Below, one piece after another: positions 18,706 to 29,461 of a stretch of DNA of 64,000 nt. The stretch is taken from assembly GCF_029428875.1 (NCBI RefSeq), contig NZ_JAJSOO010000001.1, positions 5,862,501 to 5,926,500 of the forward strand. The letters run 5' to 3'. The notes below the pieces were generated by a model. It was not told the DNA's origin. It saw nothing but the letters and a program-made list of their open reading frames with translations, and did no database searches. The position numbers were made by a program, and so were the translations under genes. Within the stretch, counting starts at the first letter, position 1; each line of letters begins with the position of its first letter. Source of the DNA: Streptomyces sp. JH34 (GTDB lineage Bacteria > Actinomycetota > Actinomycetes > Streptomycetales > Streptomycetaceae).

Positions 18706-19674
18706 TCATCGGTGCCCGGCCCCGCGCGGGTGCGCGACTCCGGTGTCGCCGGGCGTCGTCGCCCAGGACGGGCGCCAGACCCTGCCGGAGGGACTCGGCA
18801 GGGTCTTCAGATGGGCGATGACTCCGCCGAGCGCCGGGTGCGGATTCGCTCCGGGGAGGATGAGGGAGAGCGGGTACGCGAGGACCGGCTCCACGACAGG
18901 GATGCGCCGCAGGTCGTGTGCCGCCGGCCACACGTACCGGTCGCGGGCCCCGACGAGGGTGGCCACGTCCGGTGACCGGGCGAGGGTCTCCAGGAGCACC
19001 TCGTCCCCGAAGTGCGGGCCCCGCGCGTCGAGGCGCAGGTCGAAAGCCGTGGCGAGCTGATCGTAGAAGTCCGCCCATTCGCTCCGGGGGGCGATCCCGG
19101 GGACCCATATCCGGTGCCCGCGCAGCCGCGCGGGTGTCAGCTCCCGCGCGGAGGCCAGCGGATGTGCCGGGCCCACGAGCAACTCCAGCGGGGAGTCGAA
19201 CGCGTGGACCATCCGCACCCCGTGCGGCAGCGGGCCCGTGACCGTGCGGAACGAGGCGTCGACCTCACCCGCTTCGACGGCCGCGGCCGCCGCACGCGGG
19301 TCGTCGACCCGCAGGGTCACCACGTCCAGACCGGTCCCGGGACGCGACCGCCAGTAGTCGTGCAGCACGGCGGCCTGTGCGCTCCGCAGGCCCAGCACGT
19401 CGATCCGCAGGGGCCGTGAGCCCGGTCTGACCGCGCCGACCGCCCGGTCGACACCCGCGACGACGCTCCGCGCGTGGGGGAGGAACACCCGGCCGTCGGG
19501 CGTCAGGTCGACCCCCCGGGGGGTGCGCACGAACAGACGGACCTCCAGCGCGCGCTCCAGCGCGGCGATGCGCTTGGAGACCGCCTGCTGCGTCACGCCC
19601 AGCTCGTCGGCCGCGCGCCGCACCTGTCCGAGCTCCGCCGCCCGGACGAACGATCGCAATCCCTCGGTGTCCAC
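18706..19674 (-). CDS. LysR family transcriptional regulator
   Basis: A 322-residue LysR protein. The N-terminal winged helix-turn-helix is clear (LRSFVRAAELGQVRRAADELGVTQQAVSKRIAALERALEVRLFVRT) and the rest is the periplasmic-binding-like effector domain. The start is a GTG at 19674. LysR proteins usually control a divergent gene, but here the upstream neighbour (GH15) is on the same strand; the likely targets are the acetyltransferase and FAD oxidase directly downstream. Confidence 0.9.
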   Translation of the reverse strand: MDTEGLRSFVRAAELGQVRRAADELGVTQQAVSKRIAALERALEVRLFVRTPRGVDLTPDGRVFLPHARSVVAGVDRAVGAVRPGSRPLRIDVLGLRSAQAAVLHDYWRSRPGTGLDVVTLRVDDPRAAAAAVEAGEVDASFRTVTGPLPHGVRMVHAFDSPLELLVGPAHPLASARELTPARLRGHRIWVPGIAPRSEWADFYDQLATAFDLRLDARGPHFGDEVLLETLARSPDVATLVGARDRYVWPAAHDLRRIPVVEPVLAYPLSLILPGANPHPALGGVIAHLKTLPSPSGRVWRPSWATTPGDTGVAHPRGAGHR

Positions 19675-19774
19675 CGGGCCACCCTAGGCGCGCACAACCG
19701 ATGGTTGTGGCCCGCGGGAGGCCGGTTGTCCCGGGCACGCCCGCCGACTCGGCGTGCGTGCCCGCCGAAAGGGG

Positions 19775-19808
19775 AGGACCGTCCCGGTCACGCGACCGGG
19801 ACGGTCCT
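19775..19808. terminator. Terminator hairpin after the GH15 gene
   Basis: A perfect 15-bp stem, arm AGGACCGTCCCGGTC (19775-19789) pairing with 19794-19808, closes a 4-nt loop. It lies 20 nt beyond the GH15 stop and would end that minus-strand transcript. There is no T run, which is common for Streptomyces. Confidence 0.8.
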
Positions 19809-19828
19809 GTGGACGAAGGGCCGGCGGA

Positions 19829-21655
19829 TCAGCCGACGTACGCCCCGCTGGCCGTCAGCCGCAGCGCCGTGTCGATCAGCGGCACGTGGCTGAACGCCTG
19901 GGGGAAGTTCCCCACCTGCCGCTGGAGCCTGGAGTCCCACTCCTCGGCCAGCAGACCGAGGTCGTTGCGCAGGGACAGCAGCTTCTCGAAGAGCCTGCGG
20001 GCCTCGTCGACCCGGCCGATCATCGCGAGGTCGTCCGCCAGCCAGAACGAACAGGCGAGGAACGCGCCCTCGTCGCCCTCCAGGCCGTCCACGCCCGCGT
20101 CGTCGCCCTCGGTGGGGTAGCGCAGGACGAAGCCGTCCTCCGTGGACAGCTCCCGCTGGATCGCCTCGATCGTGCCGATGACGCGCTTGTCGTCGGGGGG
20201 CAGGAAGCCCATCTGCGGGATCAGCAGGAGCGACGCGTCCAGTTCCCTGGACCCGTAGGACTGGGTGAACGTGTTGCGCTCCGGGTCGTAACCGCGCTCG
20301 CAGACGTCCCGGTGGATGTCGTCGCGGAGGCGGTGCCAGCGCTCCAGAGGCCCTTCCGCGTCCCCCGACTCGATCAGCTTGATCGTGCGGTCGACCGCGA
20401 CCCAGGCCATCACCTTGGAGTGCACGAAGTGCCGGCGCGGCCCCCGGACCTCCCAGATGCCCTCGTCCGGCTCCTCCCAGTGCTTCTCCAGGTACTCGAT
20501 CAGCTTGAGCTGGAGGCCCATCGCGTAGTCGTTGCGGGTCAGGCCCGTCATGTGCGCCAGATGGAGCGCCTCGGTGACCTCGCCGTACACGTCGAGCTGG
20601 AGCTGGTTCGCCGCACCGTTGCCGACCCGGACAGGGGCGGAGTTCTCGTAACCCGGCAGCCAGTCCAGCTCCGCCTCGCCGAGCTCACGCTCGCCCGCGA
20701 TGCCGTACATGATCTGCAGGTTCTCCGGGTCGCCCGCGACGGCACGCAGCAGCCACTCGCGCCAGGCACGGGCCTCCTCGCGGTACCCCGTGCGCAGCAG
20801 GGAGGAGAGCGTGATCGCCGCGTCCCGCAGCCAGGTGTAGCGGTAGTCCCAGTTCCGTGACCCGCCGATGTCCTCCGGGAGGGAGGTGGTCGGGGCCGCC
20901 ACGATGCCGCCGGTCGGCGCGTAGGTGAGCGCCTTCAGCGTGATCAGCGAGCGGACCACGGCCTCACGGTAGGGGCCGTGGTACGTGCACTGCTCGACCC
21001 AGTCGCGCCAGAACTCCTCCGTCGCCGCCAGCGACGACTCGGGTTCCGGCACGCTCGGCGGCTCGTGGTGCGAGGGCTGCCAGCTGATGGTGAAGGCGAT
21101 CCGGTCGCCCGGGGCCACGGTGAAGTCGGAGTACGTCGTCAGGTTCTGGCCGTACGTCTCCGCGTCCGTGTCCAGCCACACCGAGTCGGGCCCGGCGACG
21201 GCGACCGTACGGCCGTCGACCTTGTGCACCCAGGGGGTGACCCGTCCGTAGCTGAAACGCATCCGGAGTTCCGAACGCATCGGGACCCGGCCGCTCACGC
21301 CTTCCACGATGCGGATGAGCTGGGGAGCTCCGTCACGCGGCGGCATGAAATCGGTCACGCGGACCGTGCCGCGGGGGGTGTCCCACTCCGATTCGAGGAC
21401 CAGCGAGTCGCCGCGGTAGCGGCGCCGGTCCGCGGCCGGGGGCTCCGCGCCCTCGGGACGGGCGGGGCCCAGCCGCCAGAAGCCGTGCTCCTCGGTGCCG
21501 AGAAGTCCGGCGAAAATCGCGTGTGAATCGAAACGTGGGAGGCACAGCCAGTCCGCTGTGCCGTCCCGGCAGACCAGGGCTGCGGTCTGCATGTCTCCGA
21601 TGAGTGCGTAATCCTCGATGCGCCCGGCCACGTGCGTCTCCAGTCGAACGGCCAT
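19829..21655 (-). CDS. Glycoside hydrolase family 15 (trehalase/glucoamylase-like)
   Basis: The 608-residue protein fits the actinobacterial GH15 group that includes mycobacterial trehalase. It begins with IEDYALIGDMQTAALVCRDGTADWLCLPRFDS and holds the (alpha/alpha)6-barrel signature GGSRNWDYRYTWLRDAA, the acid-bearing LLAEEWDS and the C-terminal PQAFSHVPLIDTAL. GH15 enzymes invert alpha-glucosides; trehalose or glucans are the likely substrates, but I cannot choose. No signal peptide is seen, so it is cytoplasmic. Start ATG 21655 without a strong Shine-Dalgarno. Confidence 0.92.
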   Translation of the reverse strand: MAVRLETHVAGRIEDYALIGDMQTAALVCRDGTADWLCLPRFDSHAIFAGLLGTEEHGFWRLGPARPEGAEPPAADRRRYRGDSLVLESEWDTPRGTVRVTDFMPPRDGAPQLIRIVEGVSGRVPMRSELRMRFSYGRVTPWVHKVDGRTVAVAGPDSVWLDTDAETYGQNLTTYSDFTVAPGDRIAFTISWQPSHHEPPSVPEPESSLAATEEFWRDWVEQCTYHGPYREAVVRSLITLKALTYAPTGGIVAAPTTSLPEDIGGSRNWDYRYTWLRDAAITLSSLLRTGYREEARAWREWLLRAVAGDPENLQIMYGIAGERELGEAELDWLPGYENSAPVRVGNGAANQLQLDVYGEVTEALHLAHMTGLTRNDYAMGLQLKLIEYLEKHWEEPDEGIWEVRGPRRHFVHSKVMAWVAVDRTIKLIESGDAEGPLERWHRLRDDIHRDVCERGYDPERNTFTQSYGSRELDASLLLIPQMGFLPPDDKRVIGTIEAIQRELSTEDGFVLRYPTEGDDAGVDGLEGDEGAFLACSFWLADDLAMIGRVDEARRLFEKLLSLRNDLGLLAEEWDSRLQRQVGNFPQAFSHVPLIDTALRLTASGAYVG

Positions 21656-22063
21656 GTCGCCCCGCAGGGCGCTTACTGCTGGTCAAGGGGTCGTTGTAGT
21701 AGAACCGACGAGCTCTTGCGCGGGTGAGCGGGCTGGGGTGGAGCCGCTGGGCCGGCCAACTCGGCAGCGAGTGTCCGAGCAGGATACGACGCAGCCGGGG
21801 GTTCCGCGCGACTGTCCACAAGTTGTCCGTCTCCTGTCACCGGCGAATGGGTAGGACCTGAAACGGACGTGATGATCTTGTGACGGCCGAGGGGGAGGCA
21901 TGGCCGGAAGCGGCCTCCCTTCGTCGCTGTTACCCTGGTAGCCCGTGGACCGGTGGTCGTCCCGACAGTGGACGAGGCCCCCGAACCGCAGCGACGGCAC
22001 CTCCGGAAATCTCCGTGAGGCACGCCGGAACGCACCTCACGATCGCGACCACGGGAGCCCCCT
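21656..22063. other. Divergent intergenic region, GH15 / pyrG
   Basis: About 400 nt without a convincing gene separates the divergent GH15 and pyrG genes and must hold both promoters. A possible sigma-70-like -10 for pyrG is TACCCT near 21930. I saw no riboswitch-like fold. Small open frames here lack coding character. Confidence 0.5.
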
Positions 22064-23740
<1,677 letters not shown>

Positions 23741-23817
23741 GGCGATACGGTTGACCGGGGTACGGATCCTTCACGGGATGCGTGCCCCGGTTTCTGTTTG
23801 TTCGTGGGAGGACGTAC

Positions 23818-24444
23818 ATGGGTTTCCAGGACACGCCCGAGGAGTGGCAGGTCACCGCGACGGTGACCCCCTTCACCGGTAACAAGACCAGCGTCCGCAC
23901 CGACGACGTCGTGATGCCCGACGGAAGCGTCCACAGTCGCGACTACCAGGTCCACCCGGGTTCGGTGGCCGTGCTCGCGCTCGACGCGGACGGCCGGGTC
24001 CTCGTGCTGCGGCAGTACCGGCACCCGGTCCGCCACAAGCTCTGGGAGATCCCTGCGGGGCTGCTCGACATCCCCGGCGAGAACCCGCTGCACGCCGCGC
24101 AGCGGGAGCTCTACGAGGAGGCCCACGTCAAGGCCGAGGACTGGCGGGTGCTGACCGACGTCTACACCACGCCCGGCGGCTGCGACGAAGCGGTACGCAT
24201 CTTCCTCGCCCGGGACCTCTCCGAGGCGGAGGGCGAGCGTTTCGAGGTCGCCGAGGAGGAGGCCGACATGGAGCAGGCCCGGGTGCCCCTCGACGAGCTC
24301 GTACGCGGAGTACTGGCCGGCGATCTGCACAACAACTGCCTGGTCGTGGGCGTACTGTCGCTCACCGCGGTGCTCGCGGGCGACGGCGTGGACTCGCTCC
24401 GCCCGGCCGGGGCGCCCTGGCCGGCCCGGCCGTTCGAGGCCTGA
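23818..24444 (+). CDS. Nudix hydrolase, ADP-ribose pyrophosphatase-like
   Basis: The 208-residue protein looks like the actinobacterial ADP-ribose pyrophosphatases (NudF/Rv1700 type): VLVLRQYRHPVRHKLWEIPAG precedes a Nudix box at about 81-104. The box reads G-x6-E-x7-REL-xEE-A-H-V, so the usual glycine after the EE pair is His103; the catalytic glutamates are kept. ADP-ribose cleavage is therefore plausible but the altered box leaves room for another NDP-sugar. Start ATG 23818 with GGGAGG 6 nt upstream. It follows pyrG, and a hairpin follows it. Confidence 0.88.
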   Translation: MGFQDTPEEWQVTATVTPFTGNKTSVRTDDVVMPDGSVHSRDYQVHPGSVAVLALDADGRVLVLRQYRHPVRHKLWEIPAGLLDIPGENPLHAAQRELYEEAHVKAEDWRVLTDVYTTPGGCDEAVRIFLARDLSEAEGERFEVAEEEADMEQARVPLDELVRGVLAGDLHNNCLVVGVLSLTAVLAGDGVDSLRPAGAPWPARPFEA

Positions 24445-24457
24445 CCCCGGCCCGTGG

Positions 24458-24497
24458 CTGTTCGAGTCGCGGCCCGACAGGGACGCGACTCGAACAG
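24458..24497. terminator. Terminator hairpin after the Nudix gene
   Basis: A perfect 14-bp stem (arm CTGTTCGAGTCGCG, 24458-24471, with 24484-24497) closes a 12-nt loop 14 nt beyond the Nudix stop. The arm happens to contain GTTCGAGTC, which mimics a tRNA T-loop, but there is no tRNA here. Confidence 0.75.
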
Positions 24498-24651
24498 GGT
24501 TCTCAGGGGATCAATCGTACGAAAAGCTGATCCGATCGAGGGATGTGTCCGCCGCGCCCGGCCGTGATCGTCCTCACCACTGAACTACGCTCGAAAGGCC
24601 CCGACCGGACTTCCGGCGGGCAACCGCGTGCAGCGAAGTGGAGCGTGGCCC

Positions 24652-26724
24652 GTGACCGATCAGGCGGTGGACACCAGCGGCCCGGCCGGAGTGGCGGGGA
24701 CGGCGGGAGCCAAGGAGCCGCCGAATGTGACGCCACCTCACTTCTACGGCCGCGAACGCGAGTTGAAAGCCCTTCAGGAGGACATCGAGAGGGCGGGGCT
24801 GGACACCCTGGCCGGCCGGAAGGCCGCCCGCGCCCGGGTCCTGCTGATCGCCGGCCGGCCCGGATCCGGACGCACCGCACTCGCCTCCGAACTCGCCCGC
24901 CGACTCGCCGAACCCGGTGACTACCCCGACGGAGTCCTCCGGGTGGCGCTCACCGAGCCCGGAGGTGAGCGGGTCCCCGCGGAACGCACCGCACGCACAC
25001 TCCTGGACCTGCTCTCCGTCACCGCCCCACCCGGAGCCGACGAGGACGAACTGTCCGAGATGGTCCGCGACGCGTTCGCCGCGCGGCGCTCCCTGATCCT
25101 GCTCGACGACGCCGTGGACGCCGAACAGGTCGACCCGCTGCTGCCGGACAACCCGGACTGCCTGGTCGTCGCCACCTCGACGGGTCCTCTCACCGGGATT
25201 CCCGGTGTCCGCCCGTGCACCCTCGGCGGGCTGGACGCGGGATCCGCCGTGCAGCTGCTCGCCCGCACCATCGGACAGGTCCGGATCACGGTCGATCCGC
25301 GGACCGCGGAGGCCCTCACGGAGGAGTGCGGGGGGCAGCCCGCCGCACTGACCCTGGTCGCGGGCTGGCTCGCCGCCCGTCCCGGCGCCTCGGTCGCCGA
25401 TGTCGCCAAGCGGTTGCGCGACCAGCCGGACGACCCCGAACAGCCCTCCGGGGACCGGCCCCTGGCCCGGGCCTTCCGGCTGGTCCACGACTCGCTCCCG
25501 CCCGCGGCCGCCGGAATACTGCGGCTGCTCGCCCTCGCCCCCGCCGGACTGGTGGACGCCCACACCGCCTCAGCGCTGGCCGGGTGCTCGGTCACGGCCG
25601 CCCGGACGACGCTCGACGACTTCGTCCGGTTCGGACTGCTCAGGACGAACGGCGCCGAGCTGCCGCAGTACGAGCTGCCCGGCTGCCTCGCCCCGCTGGT
25701 CCGGTCGGCGCTGGAGGAGCGGGAACGGCCCGCCGAGATCCAGCTGGCCCGGGCCCGGATGCTGGAGCGGACCGTACGCCGGCTCCAGGCCTGCCGCGCG
25801 GTCACCGATCCCGAGGACTCCCCGGCTCGCCGCCGGCTCGCGGGTCTTCCGCGCTCGCTCCGCTTCCCGCATCCGGAGTCCGCCGCCGAGTGGCTGCGGA
25901 TCCGTGAACCCGCCCTGCTGGCCGCCGCCCGGGCGGCGGTGCGCGACGGGGACCTGGACACCCTCGCCCGCCGGCTGGTGGCCGCGCTCGTCCGCGCCCT
26001 CGCCGTGCACCGGGGCACCGAGGAGGCCGCTCCCGTGCTGTACGGGCTGCACGGCCTGGTCCTCGACGTGGCGGAACGCCGCGACCTGCCCCGGGAGAAG
26101 GCCGCGGCCCTGCTGAACCTCGCCGATCTGGACGCCCGGACCGGCCGCACTAAGGAGGCGCTGGCCCGCTACCGGGCCGCGCTCGACGCCGGGCGCGCCG
26201 CGAAGGACCTCTACGCCACCGGCAGGGCGATGGAGTCCGCGGGCGGCGCGTACGCGGAGCTCGGGGACTTCAACCGGGCGTCCGACTGGTACGGCAGGGC
26301 GCTCGCGCAGCGGCTGACGCAGGGCGAGCGGGCCGACGCGGCGCGGCTGTACGGGCGGCTCGGAGCCGTCCACACCTACGCCGGCCGGTACGGCGAGGCC
26401 CTGCGCGACTGGCGCGCGGCGGCAGCCGGCCACCGGAGGCTCGGGGACCTGCCCGCCCAGGCGCGGGCCCTCAGTGAGGCCGCCCGGGTGCAGGAGTACG
26501 CGGGCAGGCCGCAGGAGTCGCTCCACACCTGCCGGGAGGCGGTCGACCTGGCGCGCAGGGCGGACGACGTGCGCCTCCAGGCAGCGCTGGAGCTCAGGCT
26601 GGCGGACACCCTGGACCGGCTCGGGGACCCGGCGGCGGCCCGGCTGCACCGGGCGACTGCCGAGAGGCTGCTGGGCGAGGAAGGCGCGGCCTACGAAATC
26701 CGCAGTACTTCGAGCGAAACTTAA
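24652..26724 (+). CDS. STAND-type NTPase with TPR region
   Basis: A 690-residue protein built like the AfsR/STAND signal proteins but lacking a DNA-binding domain. After a 25-residue tail come FYGRERELKAL (NB-ARC entry motif), the P-loop GRPGSGRTAL at 68-77 and a Walker B SLILLDDAV. The P-loop has Arg in place of the invariant Lys. A winged-helix-like segment follows (HTASALAGCSVTAARTTLDDFVRFGLL), then TPR repeats at the C-terminus (residues ~480-680: ALLNLADLDARTGRTKEALARYRAAL and similar). Start GTG 24652 with GGAG 8 nt upstream. It may be a scaffold or sensor; no target is evident. Confidence 0.85.
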   Translation: MTDQAVDTSGPAGVAGTAGAKEPPNVTPPHFYGRERELKALQEDIERAGLDTLAGRKAARARVLLIAGRPGSGRTALASELARRLAEPGDYPDGVLRVALTEPGGERVPAERTARTLLDLLSVTAPPGADEDELSEMVRDAFAARRSLILLDDAVDAEQVDPLLPDNPDCLVVATSTGPLTGIPGVRPCTLGGLDAGSAVQLLARTIGQVRITVDPRTAEALTEECGGQPAALTLVAGWLAARPGASVADVAKRLRDQPDDPEQPSGDRPLARAFRLVHDSLPPAAAGILRLLALAPAGLVDAHTASALAGCSVTAARTTLDDFVRFGLLRTNGAELPQYELPGCLAPLVRSALEERERPAEIQLARARMLERTVRRLQACRAVTDPEDSPARRRLAGLPRSLRFPHPESAAEWLRIREPALLAAARAAVRDGDLDTLARRLVAALVRALAVHRGTEEAAPVLYGLHGLVLDVAERRDLPREKAAALLNLADLDARTGRTKEALARYRAALDAGRAAKDLYATGRAMESAGGAYAELGDFNRASDWYGRALAQRLTQGERADAARLYGRLGAVHTYAGRYGEALRDWRAAAAGHRRLGDLPAQARALSEAARVQEYAGRPQESLHTCREAVDLARRADDVRLQAALELRLADTLDRLGDPAAARLHRATAERLLGEEGAAYEIRSTSSET

Positions 26725-26868
26725 TGGTTTGTAAGGCTGGACAGCGAGAACTCCTTCATTAATGATGGCTCTGCCGCGCATCGCCGTGGTGTCTCCCTCT
26801 ATGCTTGGTTCATGCGGGTTCGTCCCGTTGTGCCCGAGCGACTCCCCGAGCCAAGGACCGTGATCGAC

Positions 26869-27984
26869 GTGAAGGTCGGCATCCCCCGCGAAGTCAAGAA
26901 CAACGAGTTCCGGGTGGCGATCACCCCTGCCGGAGTGCATGAGCTCGTCCGTCACGGCCACCAGGTCCTCGTGGAGCGGCACGCCGGCGAGGGTTCCTCG
27001 ATCCCGGACGCGGAGTACGTCGCCGCCGGCGCGCTGATCCTGCCCACCGCGGACGAGGTCTGGGCCGCCGCCGACCTGCTGCTGAAGGTCAAGGAGCCCG
27101 TCGCCGAGGAGTACCACCGCCTCCGCAAGGGCCAGACGCTCTTCACCTACCTCCACCTCGCCGCCTCCCGTGAGTGCACGGACGCCCTGCTCGAGTCCGG
27201 CACGACCGCCATCGCGTACGAGACCGTCGAGACCGCGACCCGCGCGCTGCCGCTGCTCGCCCCGATGTCCGAGGTCGCGGGCCGCCTCGCCCCGCAGGTC
27301 GGCGCCTACCACCTGATGCGCTCGGTCGGCGGGCGCGGTGTGCTCCCCGGCGGTGTCCCCGGCACGGGGTCGGCCAGGGCCGTCGTCATCGGCGGCGGGG
27401 TCTCCGGCTGGAACGCCACGCAGATCGCCGTCGGGCTCGGCTTCCACGTCACGCTGCTCGACAAGGACATCAACAAGCTGCGCGAGGCCGACAAGGTCTT
27501 CGGCACGAAGGTGCGCACGGTCGTCTCCAACGCCCTCGAGCTGGAGAAGGCCGTCGTCGAGGCCGACCTCGTCGTGGGTGCCGTGCTGATCCCGGGCGCC
27601 AAGGCGCCGAAGCTGGTCACCAACGAGCTCGTCGCCAAGATGAAGTCCGGAAGTGTTCTTGTCGACATCGCGATCGACCAGGGAGGCTGCTTCGAGGACT
27701 CACATCCGACGACGCACGCCGAGCCGACCTTCGCGGTCCACGACTCGGTCTTCTACTGCGTCGCGAACATGCCGGGCGCGGTGCCGAACACCTCCACCTA
27801 CGCGCTCACCAACGCCACGCTGCCCTACATCCTGGAGCTCGCGAACCGGGGCTGGGCCGAGGCCCTGCGGCGCGACGCCGCGCTCGCCAAGGGTCTCAAC
27901 ACCCATGACGGCCAGGTGGTTTACCGCGAGGTGGCCGAGGCGCACGGTCTCGACCACGTCGAACTGAGCACGCTCGTCGGCTGA
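26869..27984 (+). CDS. ald: Alanine dehydrogenase
   Basis: This enzyme interconverts L-alanine and pyruvate plus ammonia with NAD. The 371-residue length equals that of the M. tuberculosis enzyme. Motifs: start VKVGIPREVKNNEFRVAITP, LKVKEPVAEEYHRLR (substrate-binding region), FTYLHLAA (catalytic His), the Rossmann loop VIGGGVSGWNATQIA and VDIAIDQGGCFE. The start is the GTG at 26869 with AAGGA 11 nt upstream; upstream in-frame codons back to 26812 are leader. A long perfect hairpin follows. Its upstream region (26725-26868) is AT-rich with a weak -10-like TATGCT near 26801. Confidence 0.96.
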   Translation: MKVGIPREVKNNEFRVAITPAGVHELVRHGHQVLVERHAGEGSSIPDAEYVAAGALILPTADEVWAAADLLLKVKEPVAEEYHRLRKGQTLFTYLHLAASRECTDALLESGTTAIAYETVETATRALPLLAPMSEVAGRLAPQVGAYHLMRSVGGRGVLPGGVPGTGSARAVVIGGGVSGWNATQIAVGLGFHVTLLDKDINKLREADKVFGTKVRTVVSNALELEKAVVEADLVVGAVLIPGAKAPKLVTNELVAKMKSGSVLVDIAIDQGGCFEDSHPTTHAEPTFAVHDSVFYCVANMPGAVPNTSTYALTNATLPYILELANRGWAEALRRDAALAKGLNTHDGQVVYREVAEAHGLDHVELSTLVG

Positions 27985-28006
27985 GCTGTCAACCCCCTCC
28001 GTCAAC

Positions 28007-28057
28007 CTCATGCGTCCGGCCGGACCTTGCTGAGCAAGGTCCGGCCGGACGCATGAG
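28007..28057. terminator. ald terminator: 24-bp perfect hairpin
   Basis: An arm at 28007-28030 (starting CTCATGCGTCCGGCCGGACC) pairs perfectly for 24 bp with 28034-28057, leaving a 3-nt TGA loop. It lies 22 nt past the ald stop. No T run follows, so it is a Streptomyces-type hairpin terminator. Confidence 0.85.
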
Positions 28058-28300
28058 AGGCTTCGGTTCAACTCGCCGGAGACGTAACCCTCCACCCGTT
28101 TTGCACCCCCGCGAAAAGTGCGCTCCGGGCGCTCCGTGCTCTTGACAGAGCGGTGTTCGATTGCCGACACAACGGGCCGGGTCCGGCGGATTGTGTTGCT
28201 GCGAACCGGTGACACGCCATAGAGTCGCCAATCGTCGGCATGGTGCCACGCTGACCTATCGATAAGTTTCCTGGTCACATCCAAGGAGGTAAGACGACTT
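28058..28300 (+). promoter_or_regulatory. Leader and promoter region of the parA-scpAB operon
   Basis: The gap after the ald hairpin has no gene. It contains a candidate promoter TTGCTG (28196-28201), 18 nt, TAGAGT (28220-28225), and a TTGACA hexamer at 28142-28147 with no matching -10. An AAGGAGG at 28283-28289 serves the ParA-like gene start. Confidence 0.45.
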
Positions 28301-29461
28301 GTGAATGAGTCGACATTTACTCCCGGGGGTGGTCAACCAGGGATGCCTGCACGGGGTCTGAGCCCGATCGGGCTCGAAGCTGTCGGCTCCGTCGCGGTCC
28401 GCACCTTCGCCACCCAACAGCACATGACGACAGCCCCCCAGATGATGGACGGCCTACACGTGAACGCCATGGCCGGCAACGAAAGTGGCCGAGAGACCGC
28501 CCACTTCGCCGACTTCGCCGAGGTGCCCGAGGGGCACTTCTACGACCCCGATGCCGAATACGAGCCCGATCCGGAGTACGCGGCCACCCTCGCGCCCGAC
28601 GCCGCTCGCCAGCGCCGTGAGCGGATCGGCCCCACCGGCCGGCCGCTGCCGTACTTCCCGATCCCCGGTCCGCTGACCGAGCACGGCCCCGCGAAGATCA
28701 TCGCGATGTGCAACCAGAAGGGCGGCGTCGGCAAGACGACGTCGACCATCAACCTGGGCGCCGCTCTCGCGGAGTACGGCCGACGCGTCCTGCTCGTCGA
28801 CTTCGACCCGCAGGGAGCCCTGTCCGTCGGCCTCGGGGTCAACCCGATGGAGCTCGACCTCACCGTCTACAACCTGCTCATGGAGCGGGGCATGGCGGCC
28901 GACGAGGTCCTGCTGAAGACGGCCGTGCCCAACATGGACCTGCTCCCCAGCAACATCGACCTCTCGGCCGCCGAGGTGCAGCTGGTGAGCGAGGTGGCCC
29001 GGGAGTCCACGCTCCAGCGCGCCCTCAAGCCGCTGATGGCCGACTACGACTACATCGTGATCGACTGTCAGCCCTCGCTCGGCCTGCTCACCGTGAACGC
29101 CCTGACGGCGGCTCACAAGGTGATAGTCCCGCTCGAGTGCGAGTTCTTCGCGCTGCGCGGCGTGGCGCTGCTCACCGAGACGATCGAGAAGGTCCAGGAG
29201 AGGCTCAACCCCGAGCTGGAGCTGGACGGCATCCTCGCCACCATGTACGACTCCCGCACGGTGCACAGCCGTGAGGTGCTCGCACGCGTCGTCGAGGCCT
29301 TCGACGAGCACGTCTACCACACCGTCATCGGGCGCACCGTGCGTTTCCCGGAGACCACGGTCGCCGGTGAACCCATCACCACGTACGCCTCGAACTCGGT
29401 CGGTGCCGCCGCCTATCGCCAGCTCGCCAGGGAGGTGCTCGCCCGGTGTCACGCCGAGTGA
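28301..29461 (+). CDS. ParA-family ATPase (SMC/ScpAB locus)
   Basis: A 386-residue ParA/MinD-like protein. The first ~130 residues are acidic and probably disordered; from there comes the deviant Walker A CNQKGGVGKTTSTINLGAALAEYG, LVDFDPQGALSVGLG, DYIVIDCQPSLGLLTVNAL and the ParA C-terminal part. Typical oriC ParA lacks the long N-tail, and this copy sits with scpA/scpB, so it is a second ParA-like protein rather than Soj itself. Start GTG 28301 with AAGGAGG 11 nt upstream. Its stop overlaps the next gene by 16 nt, consistent with a ParA/ScpA operon. Confidence 0.9.
   Translation: MNESTFTPGGGQPGMPARGLSPIGLEAVGSVAVRTFATQQHMTTAPQMMDGLHVNAMAGNESGRETAHFADFAEVPEGHFYDPDAEYEPDPEYAATLAPDAARQRRERIGPTGRPLPYFPIPGPLTEHGPAKIIAMCNQKGGVGKTTSTINLGAALAEYGRRVLLVDFDPQGALSVGLGVNPMELDLTVYNLLMERGMAADEVLLKTAVPNMDLLPSNIDLSAAEVQLVSEVARESTLQRALKPLMADYDYIVIDCQPSLGLLTVNALTAAHKVIVPLECEFFALRGVALLTETIEKVQERLNPELELDGILATMYDSRTVHSREVLARVVEAFDEHVYHTVIGRTVRFPETTVAGEPITTYASNSVGAAAYRQLAREVLARCHAE

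Noticed and set aside
24455-24500. GTTCGAGTC considered as a tRNA T-loop
   Set aside because: It lies in one arm of a perfect 14-bp terminator hairpin; no acceptor, D or anticodon arms are present.
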